Source of the DNA: a bacterium
Lineage (GTDB): Bacteria > Patescibacteriota > Minisyncoccia > CAIUEV01
NCBI GenBank assembly: GCA_021779915.1
Contig: JAJXZR010000018.1
Location: forward strand, 1 to 42,113
Direction: 5' to 3'
DNA: 42,113 nucleotides
Shown here: positions 26,620-36,253 of the stretch, one piece after another
Layout: each line of letters opens with the position of its first letter
Numbering within the stretch: position 1 is the stretch's first letter
The notes under the pieces: generated by a model
Databases searched by the model: none
Seen by the model: only the letters and a program-made list of their open reading frames with translations
What the model was told of the DNA's origin: nothing
Position numbers and translations under genes: made by a program

Positions 26620-28074
26620 ATGCCAAACAAAGACACACACCCCAAAAAAAGCGAGAAAGAAACTAATGGAACCGAGACTGCCGAGAAGCAAAAAAGGATG
26701 ATCGAGGAGAAAGCTAAGTCTTTTTGTTGTCCCTTGAGCCAAAAGACTGGGCTTTCTGTCATCAAAGCGCTTTTTATCGCCTTGGTAGTTTTACTTGCCT
26801 TTTCGCTTCTGCGAGGAAGCGGAAGTTTTTTTCATTTTAGAAATCCGCTGTCTCAACTCGATCAATCGCAAAATAAGCCTCTTGACGATAGATCGGGTAA
26901 AAATCAATCCATACCCAAAGATGACCAGCTGACAGTTCCTTCCTCGGCTCAGGCAGAAGAAGACGCTGTCGTTCAAGTAGTTGAAAAATCTTCACCTGCT
27001 GTTGTTAGCATTATTATTTCCAAAGATATGCCTAAAATTCAAAATTTCTTTTTTGATCCCTTTGGCGACAATAGCAACGATCCTTTCGGTTCTCAAGGTT
27101 CCTCTCCTTTTGATCAATTTTTCGGAGGAAATCAAGGTAGTCCAGACAGCCCGGGGAATCAAGGGGGTGGAACCAAAAAGGTGGAAATTGGCGGAGGAAC
27201 TGGTTTTGTAGTTTCTGACGACGGCTTAATTGTTACGAACAAACATGTCGTTGAAGACCAGACAGCTGATTATACGGTTCTTACTAATGATGGAAGGGAA
27301 TACTCCGCGAAAGTTTTAGGCAGAGATCAATCAAACGATGTAGCTGTTATCAAGATTGATCCCGGAAAACCAACCAAAGGCAAAGGGGTTGACAAAATGG
27401 ATACCGTTACTTTGGGTGACTCAGGAACAGTGAAAATCGGTCAGACTGCTATTGCTATCGGGAACGCTTTAGGAGAATTTAGAAATACTGTTTCTAAGGG
27501 AATTATCTCAGGCTTAAGTCGCAATTTGACCGCCGGAGGAATGGGAAGTGCGGAAAATTTGGAACAACTTATCCAAACCGACGCTGCCATTAATCAAGGT
27601 AATTCTGGGGGGCCACTTCTTAATCTCAAGGGCGAAGTAATCGGAATTAATGTAGCTATGGCCGCCGGAGCACAGAATATTGGCTTTTCCATCCCTATTA
27701 ATAGTGTTAAAAACGTAATTGAAAATGTTCAGAAAAATGGAAAAATTATCCAGCCTTTCCTGGGAGTCAGATATATTCCTATTGATTCGACTATCAAGGA
27801 AAAAAATAATCTCCCTTTTGATTATGGAGTTTTGGTTTCTAGAGGAACGAGCCCTGGAGATTTAGCTGTCATTCCAGGATCTCCTGCCGACAAAGCAGGC
27901 ATTGTGGAAAATGACATAATACTTGAGGTAAATGGCGTAAAAGTTGACGAAAAGAATAGTCTTGTTAAAATAGTGTCAGGATTTGAAGTCGGTAAAGAAA
28001 TCGAACTTAAGGTTTGGCATAAGGGTCAAGAAGAAACTATAAAAGTAACTTTAGGAGAATCTCCGAATAGGTAG
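26620..28074 (+). CDS. htrA: HtrA/DegP-type trypsin-like serine protease with PDZ domain
   Basis: TNKHVVED (His), NDVAVIKID (Asp), INQGNSGGPLLN (Ser), C-terminal PDZ GSPADKAGIVENDIILEVNG. Confidence 0.93.
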   Translation: MPNKDTHPKKSEKETNGTETAEKQKRMIEEKAKSFCCPLSQKTGLSVIKALFIALVVLLAFSLLRGSGSFFHFRNPLSQLDQSQNKPLDDRSGKNQSIPKDDQLTVPSSAQAEEDAVVQVVEKSSPAVVSIIISKDMPKIQNFFFDPFGDNSNDPFGSQGSSPFDQFFGGNQGSPDSPGNQGGGTKKVEIGGGTGFVVSDDGLIVTNKHVVEDQTADYTVLTNDGREYSAKVLGRDQSNDVAVIKIDPGKPTKGKGVDKMDTVTLGDSGTVKIGQTAIAIGNALGEFRNTVSKGIISGLSRNLTAGGMGSAENLEQLIQTDAAINQGNSGGPLLNLKGEVIGINVAMAAGAQNIGFSIPINSVKNVIENVQKNGKIIQPFLGVRYIPIDSTIKEKNNLPFDYGVLVSRGTSPGDLAVIPGSPADKAGIVENDIILEVNGVKVDEKNSLVKIVSGFEVGKEIELKVWHKGQEETIKVTLGESPNR

Positions 28075-28137
28075 TGGTTTTCGATCTTTTTGGTTTTTAC
28101 TGGTGTTTTAAAATAAATATTTTTTAAAAATAAAATA

Positions 28138-29805
28138 ATGAAAATGAAGGAGATAAAAAATAACACGAGATTGCTAAGTTTTTTGGTATTTCTGTTTGTT
28201 CTTTTTCCCGGTTTAATCTTGATAAAAAGGAGTAGCGCTTTAAGTACTCCTCCTCCAAATACCAATACTTTAACCGCTCCGGTTAATAATAACCAAAATA
28301 ACGCAAATATCGTTCAAAATGGTGGCTATGATGATCTGGACATGGCTATGGACAAAACCATAGGGCAAATAAACAGCTACCTTACCTCTCTTTCTTTAAA
28401 AAATGTATCCGGACCATTTTTTGAAAAAGGAGCCAAGGAAGTTTTGCCTTTCTATTCCAACCCCTTCACTCAATTTGATTTGTCCCTCAACTCTGATAAA
28501 AAAGGATCTCTCAAAAATGGAGGTGTCATTTCTTTAAAAGGCGTTATTAGTTTTGGATCGAGAAGTAAGGACGAGACCCAAAGCTTTCTACTTGATTGTG
28601 AGAAAAAATACGGAAAAGTTAACAAATGTTTAAATTCTGAAATTTATGATATTTCTAAATTTCAAAATCTAGGGGTTTTTGCTCAAGTTTATCGAAAAGA
28701 TGCGAGCAAGGAAGGAGCATTGCTAGGAGATTATTTGGTAGATGAATTCTCCGTCGCCAGCAATCTTAACATTACAGAAAATCAGGACAGGGAATTTCAA
28801 GTTTCTTGGAAAATACCCAACGACGCAAAACCAGGGGATTACTACATAGCTTTTTATCTTAATTCCAACAATAATTTCGACCTCTGGGGTACACCCCTTA
28901 CCGTTTTTTCATATGCCAAAACATTTGATTTCAGTTTAACCCCTCAAGATGAAACAAAACAGTCTATGGGAGTAGAGTTGGACAAGAACAACATTAAGAT
29001 AAACGGGTTGCCATATGTCTACCGAAAGCCGGCTCCCACAATTGTTCCCGGTGAAAATAGGGAAGTAAAAATTGAAATTCCTATCGTTAATTTGAACACA
29101 ACAGACCAGAAAGTTAATGTGACTTACCAACTTTTCCGATGGGGGCAAACCGACCCGAATAATTTGATTTCTTCAAAGGAAGAATCAAAAACTTTTTCTG
29201 CCGGTGAAAAGTCTAACCTATCCTTTTCTTTCAGTCCTGATGAAAAAGAAAGTGTTTATAATCTGAGAATAACAGCTAGCGGAGAAAACAGCAAGTCAAT
29301 CTCTAACGTAAGGTTTGTTATGAAGGACAAAAACAAAGGAATTTTTCGTTTCTTAGGATTCGCCAAAGACCAAGAAGGCAGTTATTCTCCACTATTTTGT
29401 CTTCGAAATGCTTCTTGGGAGGGAATTGCCAAGTCCAAGGTGAATATTACAGTCCTGGATGCTAAAGGAAACAACAAGGGCACTTGGAATGAGGATGCCA
29501 ACATTGGTAGTGAAACTAGATGTTTTGTACCAGACAACCTTAAATTTACCGATAATGCCTGTTCTAAATTGGTAGGCGAAATTTTTGACGAAAACGATAA
29601 TCTCATTCAAAAAGAAGAGATAAATTACCCTTGTGAAGCGTCTAAAAATGCACCTAGTACTTTAGATAATTTAATTTCTTCCGCTTCTTCTTCCGATAAT
29701 GGCACAGGCACGGAGAAAACAAAAGTTTTGTTGATTTTAGGTGCAATATTGCTCGTTTTAATCGGCATTGCCGTTGTTTTAAATAATAAAAAGAACAAAC
29801 AATGA
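28138..29805 (+). CDS. Surface protein A1: signal/TM, beta-rich ectodomain, C-terminal TM + KNKKNKQ tail
   Basis: N- and C-terminal hydrophobic segments; paralogous to 39412-40908. Confidence 0.8.
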   Translation: MKMKEIKNNTRLLSFLVFLFVLFPGLILIKRSSALSTPPPNTNTLTAPVNNNQNNANIVQNGGYDDLDMAMDKTIGQINSYLTSLSLKNVSGPFFEKGAKEVLPFYSNPFTQFDLSLNSDKKGSLKNGGVISLKGVISFGSRSKDETQSFLLDCEKKYGKVNKCLNSEIYDISKFQNLGVFAQVYRKDASKEGALLGDYLVDEFSVASNLNITENQDREFQVSWKIPNDAKPGDYYIAFYLNSNNNFDLWGTPLTVFSYAKTFDFSLTPQDETKQSMGVELDKNNIKINGLPYVYRKPAPTIVPGENREVKIEIPIVNLNTTDQKVNVTYQLFRWGQTDPNNLISSKEESKTFSAGEKSNLSFSFSPDEKESVYNLRITASGENSKSISNVRFVMKDKNKGIFRFLGFAKDQEGSYSPLFCLRNASWEGIAKSKVNITVLDAKGNNKGTWNEDANIGSETRCFVPDNLKFTDNACSKLVGEIFDENDNLIQKEEINYPCEASKNAPSTLDNLISSASSSDNGTGTEKTKVLLILGAILLVLIGIAVVLNNKKNKQ

Positions 29806-32093
29806 AGAAAATTTTTTCAAGAAAAATTAATATTGTACTGACTTTTCTTTTTTTGTGTGTGACATCTGCTTTTGTGTTAACTAAACCAAGCGCGGATGAA
29901 GCGACTACTAATAGCACCTGTAGCTCTCTTACGGGCTTAAACGCGACACCAAGTGGTTCTGGATGTGCTATTCCCGAAATTTTTTCTTCTGATCAAACAA
30001 TCAAAGGTGAAGTTACTTCTACCCTGGATAAAACTGGAGAGCCAGGAAATTACTGCGCTAAATTCAAACTAGGAATAAGTGGTCACCATGATGTGGTTAT
30101 TTTGGAGAAAAGTGAAGTCACGATAGATTCGGACGCGGATCTATTAAAGTGTCAGGAAGTGGCGCAAAGCTTGGAAAAGGCTTATACAGATGGAACGGTT
30201 AAAGTCGCTTCTGTCACAGGTATTGTTCAACCTTTTAGAGAGAATTATTACTATGTAAGAAACTACCCTGAACAAATAACTGTTCCAGGCAAAAACTTTA
30301 ACTTTTTTCATGATTTAAACGCTGACAACAACTATAAATACGATAAAAATTACTACGATTATTTTTATAACAATTATCCTAACAACACCGGCGGAGTATC
30401 AGCTATCCAAAATTTTTGCCGAGTGCATTTAGAGCAAGGGACAAATAAACTTCTTGCTTTCGAAGTCAGGTACAGACCAACTGATACTTCAGCTGGTTAC
30501 GTTTCTGGAAGATATCAAAACATCTCCAAATGCGCCACAATCCCTGTGACTTGGACTTGTAATCACAAAAATGTTTATACTTATGGGTTGAAATATCAGA
30601 TCAATCAAAACGGCAGTTTTCAACCAATAACTGCTACAGAACCTCATAAATGCGAGGAAATGAAATTGAATTTTACTCCCAGCTCAGAATGGTTTCAAAC
30701 TCTCTCAGAAAGCGCTGATAATGCCACAGCTCTCAACAACGTAGTGCCCTTAAGCAGTGATATGTTTATTTCTCCTCCAACCGATATCTTGAGTTGTTCT
30801 GATCAGGCAAATTGTCTTGCTTCTGCCAACAAACAAACAACCGAGGGAAACTCTTGGGGTAAGGGAGCTCAAAAGGTTCCGGCTGGGTTTGTCGACACCA
30901 CTCAAAATTCTATCAATGCCGGCAACGACAGCGGGGTTACTTGCACCAACGGAAAATGCACTTCATTTACCAGCGGAAACCATTTGTTGAATGCAACAAT
31001 TCCTGCCAGCTCTTATTTTGGGGAATGCGGTAACAACACTGCGACTGTCGATTTGCCAGAAGTACAAATTCCTCAAATAACTTCGTCTTCTCAGATTAAT
31101 ATTGTAGATCGTCCACCTACAGTGCAAGTCGGCTTAGGAGGAACCACTCTAAACAAAAACGAAGAGGTTGATGTTACTTGCGACGCCGCCGACCCGGATA
31201 CTTGCTCGGACAAAATTACCAAAATCAAGTGGACCTGTTTTGATTCTAACGGCTTAACCACTAACTGTTATTTCGGTAAAGACGGGATTTGGAAATCCGG
31301 TGAATCAATAGAAGAAATTCCCGAATCCTCCGCTACCAACCCCTATCGGGCAACAGCTAAATTTAAAGTTTCGGCGGATGGAAATTATGCCGTCAGCTGT
31401 GAGGCTTGGGATAACGATAAAATAGCTCAAGATTCAGGTGGATCGAGTGGATCCAGTAGTAGCGTCGGGCTTACTGGGATTAATGTTGGAGGTGTCATTG
31501 CAGCAGAGATGAATTTCTGCGCAGTAATTCCCGACAGCGAGCAAAGTGGCAAAGTGGCCTGTGGAGAAACTGGCAAAGCCAAGTTCAAGGCTTATACCTT
31601 CAATATAGATCCTCAAACCTACAAATGGCAATGTGCAAAGAACAGTGCTATGGACATATCTACCAGTGATAAAAAAGAGTGTACTTATTCCAGTCAAGGA
31701 ACTTTTTCTCCTTCATTAACCATAATTGACAAAGATGGAAAGGAACATGTTTGTACTTCGGCATCGACAAGTGTTAAAATCACCAACACTGCTAAATGTC
31801 AAGTTCTGTCAAGAGTTATCGGATCAAATGACGATTACACTTCCAGTCTTCAGATTCAAGAGGGAACAGATGTGGAATCAATTGTCAAAGCAGAATGTCT
31901 GAAGACAGACGATGTAGCTTGGAGTGCTAACAACGGCAATATTTCTTCCACCGACCAAAACAAATCGGTAGCTAAATTTTCAGTCGCGGGTCAAGGATCA
32001 GTTGATGCTGGAGTAAAGAAAGACGGAAACACAGTGAAATGTGATTCTTCTAGCATTACGATTAAAGCGAAAACTTCCTTTGGGACGAATTAA
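29802..32093 (+). CDS. Surface protein B1: large secreted Cys-rich Ig/PKD-like protein
   Basis: Signal-like N-terminus, ATGA overlap with A1; C-terminal part paralogous to 40905->42113. Confidence 0.8.
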   Translation: MKKIFSRKINIVLTFLFLCVTSAFVLTKPSADEATTNSTCSSLTGLNATPSGSGCAIPEIFSSDQTIKGEVTSTLDKTGEPGNYCAKFKLGISGHHDVVILEKSEVTIDSDADLLKCQEVAQSLEKAYTDGTVKVASVTGIVQPFRENYYYVRNYPEQITVPGKNFNFFHDLNADNNYKYDKNYYDYFYNNYPNNTGGVSAIQNFCRVHLEQGTNKLLAFEVRYRPTDTSAGYVSGRYQNISKCATIPVTWTCNHKNVYTYGLKYQINQNGSFQPITATEPHKCEEMKLNFTPSSEWFQTLSESADNATALNNVVPLSSDMFISPPTDILSCSDQANCLASANKQTTEGNSWGKGAQKVPAGFVDTTQNSINAGNDSGVTCTNGKCTSFTSGNHLLNATIPASSYFGECGNNTATVDLPEVQIPQITSSSQINIVDRPPTVQVGLGGTTLNKNEEVDVTCDAADPDTCSDKITKIKWTCFDSNGLTTNCYFGKDGIWKSGESIEEIPESSATNPYRATAKFKVSADGNYAVSCEAWDNDKIAQDSGGSSGSSSSVGLTGINVGGVIAAEMNFCAVIPDSEQSGKVACGETGKAKFKAYTFNIDPQTYKWQCAKNSAMDISTSDKKECTYSSQGTFSPSLTIIDKDGKEHVCTSASTSVKITNTAKCQVLSRVIGSNDDYTSSLQIQEGTDVESIVKAECLKTDDVAWSANNGNISSTDQNKSVAKFSVAGQGSVDAGVKKDGNTVKCDSSSITIKAKTSFGTN

Positions 32094-32120
32094 AAAATCC
32101 ATAGTTTCAGCCTTGTTAAA

Positions 32121-32663
32121 ATGAAAAAAAATAGCAAAAAGAAGAAAAAAGCGGGTATGACTTTGATTGGAGTTCTGATTGGAATTACTATTCTAACAAT
32201 TGCCTTAGCTGCCCAAATCAGGCTTCTTTCCAACACTCTCAAAAGACAGGCCTACTTAAGAAACTCCATCATAGCCACTAATTTGGCTAGAGAGGGGATT
32301 GAGATTGCCTTCCTTGCTAGAAGTACCATTGGATGGGATGCTCTAAAAACCAGGATTGGCTCAGATTTGTGCACAGACATAGGCAATGTTCAAACTTTGA
32401 AAATAGATGGCGTTACTTGCAATTCCACTACGCTGAATTACGCCGAAAACGATACTTTTAAGGGATTTTACTACGATAACCAGAATATCATTACCGGACT
32501 CGATATTCCAGCTTATTGGAGAGTGATTAATGTGAAAAGTTGTGGACCAGATGAAAACAATATTATCAACGACAATCAGTGCCTGATTTTGAGTACTAAA
32601 GTCGGTTGGGATAAAGAAACTATTTCTCTCGAAAAAAAGATTTATAATTGGTATATACCATAA
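32121..32663 (+). CDS. Prepilin-like minor pilin (PilV-like) lacking Glu5
   Basis: KKKKAG/MTLIGVLIGITILTIALAAQIRLL class III signal-like N-terminus. Confidence 0.75.
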   Translation: MKKNSKKKKKAGMTLIGVLIGITILTIALAAQIRLLSNTLKRQAYLRNSIIATNLAREGIEIAFLARSTIGWDALKTRIGSDLCTDIGNVQTLKIDGVTCNSTTLNYAENDTFKGFYYDNQNIITGLDIPAYWRVINVKSCGPDENNIINDNQCLILSTKVGWDKETISLEKKIYNWYIP

Positions 32664-32696
32664 CTAGTTAAAAGTTAAAAGTCGAAAGTTATAAAA

Positions 32697-33284
32697 ATGA
32701 AAAAAATCTCTGAGAAACAATCTAAAATGCAAAAATCTTTTACTTTGATTGAAATGATCGTTGTGGTGGCTGTCATGGGTCTTATTTTGGGTGGATTGGT
32801 CATTTCTATGAGCCAAATATTAAACGGAGAAATAATGCTCAGTAAAATGCAAGCTATGGAAGAAGAAAGTCGCTATATTATGGATCTTTTCGCTCAGGAT
32901 GCCCAATATAGCGAACTTAATCCCACTTTTAAGCCAGATACTTTCCTTACTGCTGAGAGAATCATTTTTATTCTAACTGACAAAAGAAGCGACGTCCTTT
33001 CGGGAAGTACTTCAACTGTAGAATACAACAGCACTGGAAGCGCTGATAAATACTATTTAACCCGAGCATTATCCAATCCTTCCTTGAATAATTTCAACGA
33101 GATATCGACCCTGAATACCACCCCACTTAAATACAAGCCGACATACAAAGTAAGAAAAGTGACTAATGGGGATGCCGAAAGTTATATAATCAGTATTTCA
33201 CTGGTTTTTGAGGTTCAGACTAAAGGAACTGTTACTATTGTACCAATCGAGACTTCCGTGGTTTCGAGAATTTTTGAGTTTTAA
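32697..33284 (+). CDS. Prepilin N-methylation-motif protein (PilW-like)
   Basis: KMQKS/FTLIEMIVVVAVMGLILGGLVISMSQI. Confidence 0.85.
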   Translation: MKKISEKQSKMQKSFTLIEMIVVVAVMGLILGGLVISMSQILNGEIMLSKMQAMEEESRYIMDLFAQDAQYSELNPTFKPDTFLTAERIIFILTDKRSDVLSGSTSTVEYNSTGSADKYYLTRALSNPSLNNFNEISTLNTTPLKYKPTYKVRKVTNGDAESYIISISLVFEVQTKGTVTIVPIETSVVSRIFEF

Positions 33285-33302
33285 TTAAGTTCAATAATAA
33301 AT

Positions 33303-34409
33303 ATGCGTAAGAAGCAAAAAATAATCCGGGAAAGAAAAGGGGACGCTATAATTCTTTTGTCTGTTGCTATAACCGGCATCGTAATGTTGGTTAGTGTTAT
33401 GGCTATTGAAAAATTAAAGCAATCTACAAAGCTTCAAAACACCCAAAAAATGTCTCTGCAAAACACTTATCAAGCGGAAGAGGGAATCGAATTCAGTCTT
33501 TTTTCTGCCAAAGAAGGGGTTACTAATCTCAATGCCAATAGCACCAATACAAACGCGCCTCTTAACCGTTTTCAGGTTTCCTTATGGGATAATAACAACA
33601 AGTCTGAAGGAGTAACCGCCCTAGAGCAAATTGCCGGCCAAACTACCAAAGACAGATATATCATTGCCAGTAAAAACAAGGTTAGTAATACCAACCAAAA
33701 TACAGACAAAAAGCTCCAAAAATCAGCTTTTTCCAACGTACCTACTCGTTTTTACAATCAAGTTTCTCTGTGGAATAATATGAAAGATGATTGCAACGCG
33801 AAAGACGGACAAAATAACTGTTCCGATATAGATATTTCTCAAAATGATATGAACGAAAGCGATAAAACTTATCAGGTTGTGTCCCGTCTTGTCGATTACC
33901 AAAACAATTGGGGATCGGTTCAATATAGGGTTATTTTGACTTGCACCAATTTAAAATCGGACTGTAGCGTTAAAAATTTGAAAATCAAATGGGAAAATTG
34001 TACTACCGCCTCCAATACTTGCCCCATAACTTGCAATAAATCGCAAGAAATTACCTTTGGGGGGGGAAAAACGGAAACTTCAGGATTAATCCTTGTTTCT
34101 GACTGGTTTACCGTTCCCGACAATCTACAGACTCAAACTGTCGTTTTTGAGTTTTCTCCTGGTAACACAGGCAAACTTTCTGAAATAAAAATCCCTGGCG
34201 ATACTAGTGGCGGTAATAGGTGCGATGAAATTTTTGGAAAGGATACTTTGTCATCTAATTTTTGTAAAATCGATTGCGCTATCGCTCCTGAAAAAAATCC
34301 TGATGTTTGCATAGCGGGAAGCAAAGGTGTGAAAATGTGCAAAGGTTCTACAGCCTTTACTGATCGCAGAGGAGGAATAGTTCGAATTGATGTCAAAAAG
34401 GCAAAATAG
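33303..34409 (+). CDS. PilX/GspK-like pilus-associated protein
   Basis: ERKGDAIILLSVAITGIVMLVSVMAIEKLKQS N-terminal TM, Cys-rich C-terminus, third gene of minor-pilin-like cluster. Confidence 0.65.
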   Translation: MRKKQKIIRERKGDAIILLSVAITGIVMLVSVMAIEKLKQSTKLQNTQKMSLQNTYQAEEGIEFSLFSAKEGVTNLNANSTNTNAPLNRFQVSLWDNNNKSEGVTALEQIAGQTTKDRYIIASKNKVSNTNQNTDKKLQKSAFSNVPTRFYNQVSLWNNMKDDCNAKDGQNNCSDIDISQNDMNESDKTYQVVSRLVDYQNNWGSVQYRVILTCTNLKSDCSVKNLKIKWENCTTASNTCPITCNKSQEITFGGGKTETSGLILVSDWFTVPDNLQTQTVVFEFSPGNTGKLSEIKIPGDTSGGNRCDEIFGKDTLSSNFCKIDCAIAPEKNPDVCIAGSKGVKMCKGSTAFTDRRGGIVRIDVKKAK

Positions 34410-34422
34410 AAATTTTTCCTTC

Positions 34423-34451
34423 TTGCCACAATAGTTTTCTTTTTGTAGGAT
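34423..34451 (+). promoter_or_regulatory. Candidate sigma70-like promoter of the secE operon
   Basis: TTGCCA-17 bp-TAGGAT upstream of secE. Confidence 0.5.
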
Positions 34452-34481
34452 GCTTCTTGTGTTTAGCTTAATTTCGATTTT

Positions 34482-34676
34482 ATGAATTTTTCTCAAAGTC
34501 AGGTGGTTCGTTATTTTAAAGAGACTCGCGAAGAACTGAAAAGAACCAACTGGCCCAGTAAAGATGAAACCATCAGATATACTTGGGTTGTTATCGCTCT
34601 AAGTGCTTTTTTGGTTGTCGTACTGGGAGGATTGGATTATTTCTTCACTTATCTTGCCAGCCGTTTTCTTTTGTAG
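34482..34676 (+). CDS. secE: Preprotein translocase subunit SecE
   Basis: FKETREELKRTNWPSKDETIRYTWVVIALSAFLVVVLGGLDYFF. Confidence 0.93.
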   Translation: MNFSQSQVVRYFKETREELKRTNWPSKDETIRYTWVVIALSAFLVVVLGGLDYFFTYLASRFLL

Positions 34677-34701
34677 GAGAGGTAATTGCGAAGAAGATAA
34701 A

Positions 34702-34734
34702 CAGTTTACGTAAAAAGCAAACTGTTTTTTAATT
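34702..34734 (+). terminator. Terminator-like hairpin between secE and nusG
   Basis: AAACAGTTTACGTAAAAAGCAAACTGTTTTTT. Confidence 0.6.
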
Positions 34735-34793
34735 TGACGTAAGCGGAATATTGGTGCAATAATCAGAAGTAAATAGTATTTTGAGGAATACCT

Positions 34794-35405
34794 ATGAAAC
34801 AAGCAATAAAGACTAAAAAAGCTAAAAAGAAGATTGATGCTCTGGAAACAGAGGCAAAAGAAGTAAAAATTACTCCTCCGGAAGGTACAAAATGGTATGC
34901 TATTCATACTTATGCCGGCTATGAGGACAGTGTTGCCAAGAGCCTCAATCAAAGGATCCATTCTTTAAATATGCAAGACAAGATATTTGAGGTGCTCATT
35001 CCCAAGGAAAAACAAATCCGAATCAGAGGCGGAAAGAGAAAAGTGATAGAAGAAAAGATTTTTCCCGGCTATGTATTGGTTCAAATGTTTGTAACTGAAG
35101 ATTCTTGGTATGTCGTTCGCAACACTCCGAATGTTACGGGGTTTGTTGGGACAGACACCCTGCCAATCCCTCTTTCGGAAAAAGAAGTCAAGGATCTTAG
35201 AAAAAGGATGGGTAAAGACGAACCGGACTACGACATTGACATTTCCGCCGGAGATCCGGTAAAAGTCACTGATGGGCCGTTTAAAAATTTTGAAGGAAAA
35301 GTGGAAGGAGTTGACAAAGACAAAGGAAAAATCAAGGTTCTTGTCAACATGTTCAGCCGAGAAACCCCAGTAGAACTGGACTTTTTGCAAGTCGAAAAAA
35401 TGTAA
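34794..35405 (+). CDS. nusG: Transcription termination/antitermination factor NusG
   Basis: KWYAIHTYAGYEDSVAKSL, FPGYVLVQMFVTEDSWYVVRNTPNVTGFVG, KOW GPFKNFEGKVEGVDKDKGKIKVLVNMFSRETPVELDF. Confidence 0.96.
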   Translation: MKQAIKTKKAKKKIDALETEAKEVKITPPEGTKWYAIHTYAGYEDSVAKSLNQRIHSLNMQDKIFEVLIPKEKQIRIRGGKRKVIEEKIFPGYVLVQMFVTEDSWYVVRNTPNVTGFVGTDTLPIPLSEKEVKDLRKRMGKDEPDYDIDISAGDPVKVTDGPFKNFEGKVEGVDKDKGKIKVLVNMFSRETPVELDFLQVEKM

Positions 35406-35407
35406 AC

Positions 35408-35517
35408 ACATTAGTTCATAAAGTTTATCAAGTTCATCAAGTTTATCAAGTTATAAACTATGAATGTTTTGTTTTTCTTTATGAACTTTACAAACTTTAT
35501 AACTTGATAAACTGATT
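35408..35517. repeat. Inverted array of 9-bp words between nusG and rplK
   Basis: agttcataaagtttatcaagttcatcaagtttatcaagttat ... ctttatgaactttacaaactttataacttgataaact. Confidence 0.9.
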
Positions 35518-35520
35518 TAT

Positions 35521-35943
35521 ATGAAACCGATTAAAACTAAAGTAAAATTGCAAATTCCTGGAGGCAGGGCTAATCCTGCTCCCCCCGTTGGTCCCGCCCT
35601 TGGACAGCATGGAGTGAATATCCAGGATTTCTGCAATCAATTCAACGAAAAGACCAAAGAAAAGAATGGCGAGATTGTTCCGGTAGAAATTACCATTTAC
35701 GAGGATCGTACTTTTGATTTTATTACTAAAATTTCTCCCGCCGCCGAACTTATTAAAAAAGCGGTTAAAATTGAGAAGGGTTCCAATGTGCCTCACAAAA
35801 ACAAGGTGGGTGAGCTCACAGATGAACAGTTGACCGAAATTGCGACCGCCAAAATGGAAGATCTGAATGCTGATACTGTCGAAGCTGCAAAGAGCATCAT
35901 TGCCGGGACTGCTAGAAGTATGGGGGTAAAGGTGGTAAAATAG
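35521..35943 (+). CDS. rplK: 50S ribosomal protein L11
   Basis: [44 protein letters not shown]. Confidence 0.97.
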   Translation: MKPIKTKVKLQIPGGRANPAPPVGPALGQHGVNIQDFCNQFNEKTKEKNGEIVPVEITIYEDRTFDFITKISPAAELIKKAVKIEKGSNVPHKNKVGELTDEQLTEIATAKMEDLNADTVEAAKSIIAGTARSMGVKVVK

Positions 35944-36050
35944 TTGATTTTTGGTACTTTTAAATAGAATTTGATAGAATTTTTAAATTTTGTAATTTTT
36001 AAATAAATTCTAGTCTCTAAATTTGTAAACAAAGTAAGATTAAATTAATG

Positions 36051-36192
36051 TGTCATCCCGGGCTTGACCCGGGATCCAGGAGAATAATCTTAGTCTAATA
36101 AAATGTTCTTTATGTTTAATTTCTTAAAAATACACATGAAATAACATTCTATTAGACTAACTGGATCCCCGGTCGACACGCCGGGAATGACA
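36051..36192. repeat. Interspersed palindromic element, short type, between rplK and rplA
   Basis: tgtcatcccgggcttgacccgggatccagg ... ctggatccccggtcgacacgccgggaatgaca. Confidence 0.96.
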
Positions 36193-36253
36193 CGAAATTC
36201 TAATTTTGTTCTGTTTAAAAATTTAAAAATTATAATTTATATTAACATCTCCC

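Noticed and set aside
34410-34800. tRNA gene near secE/nusG (common in bacteria)
   Set aside because: No cloverleaf or T-arm GTTCRA pattern found by eye; only a terminator-like hairpin.
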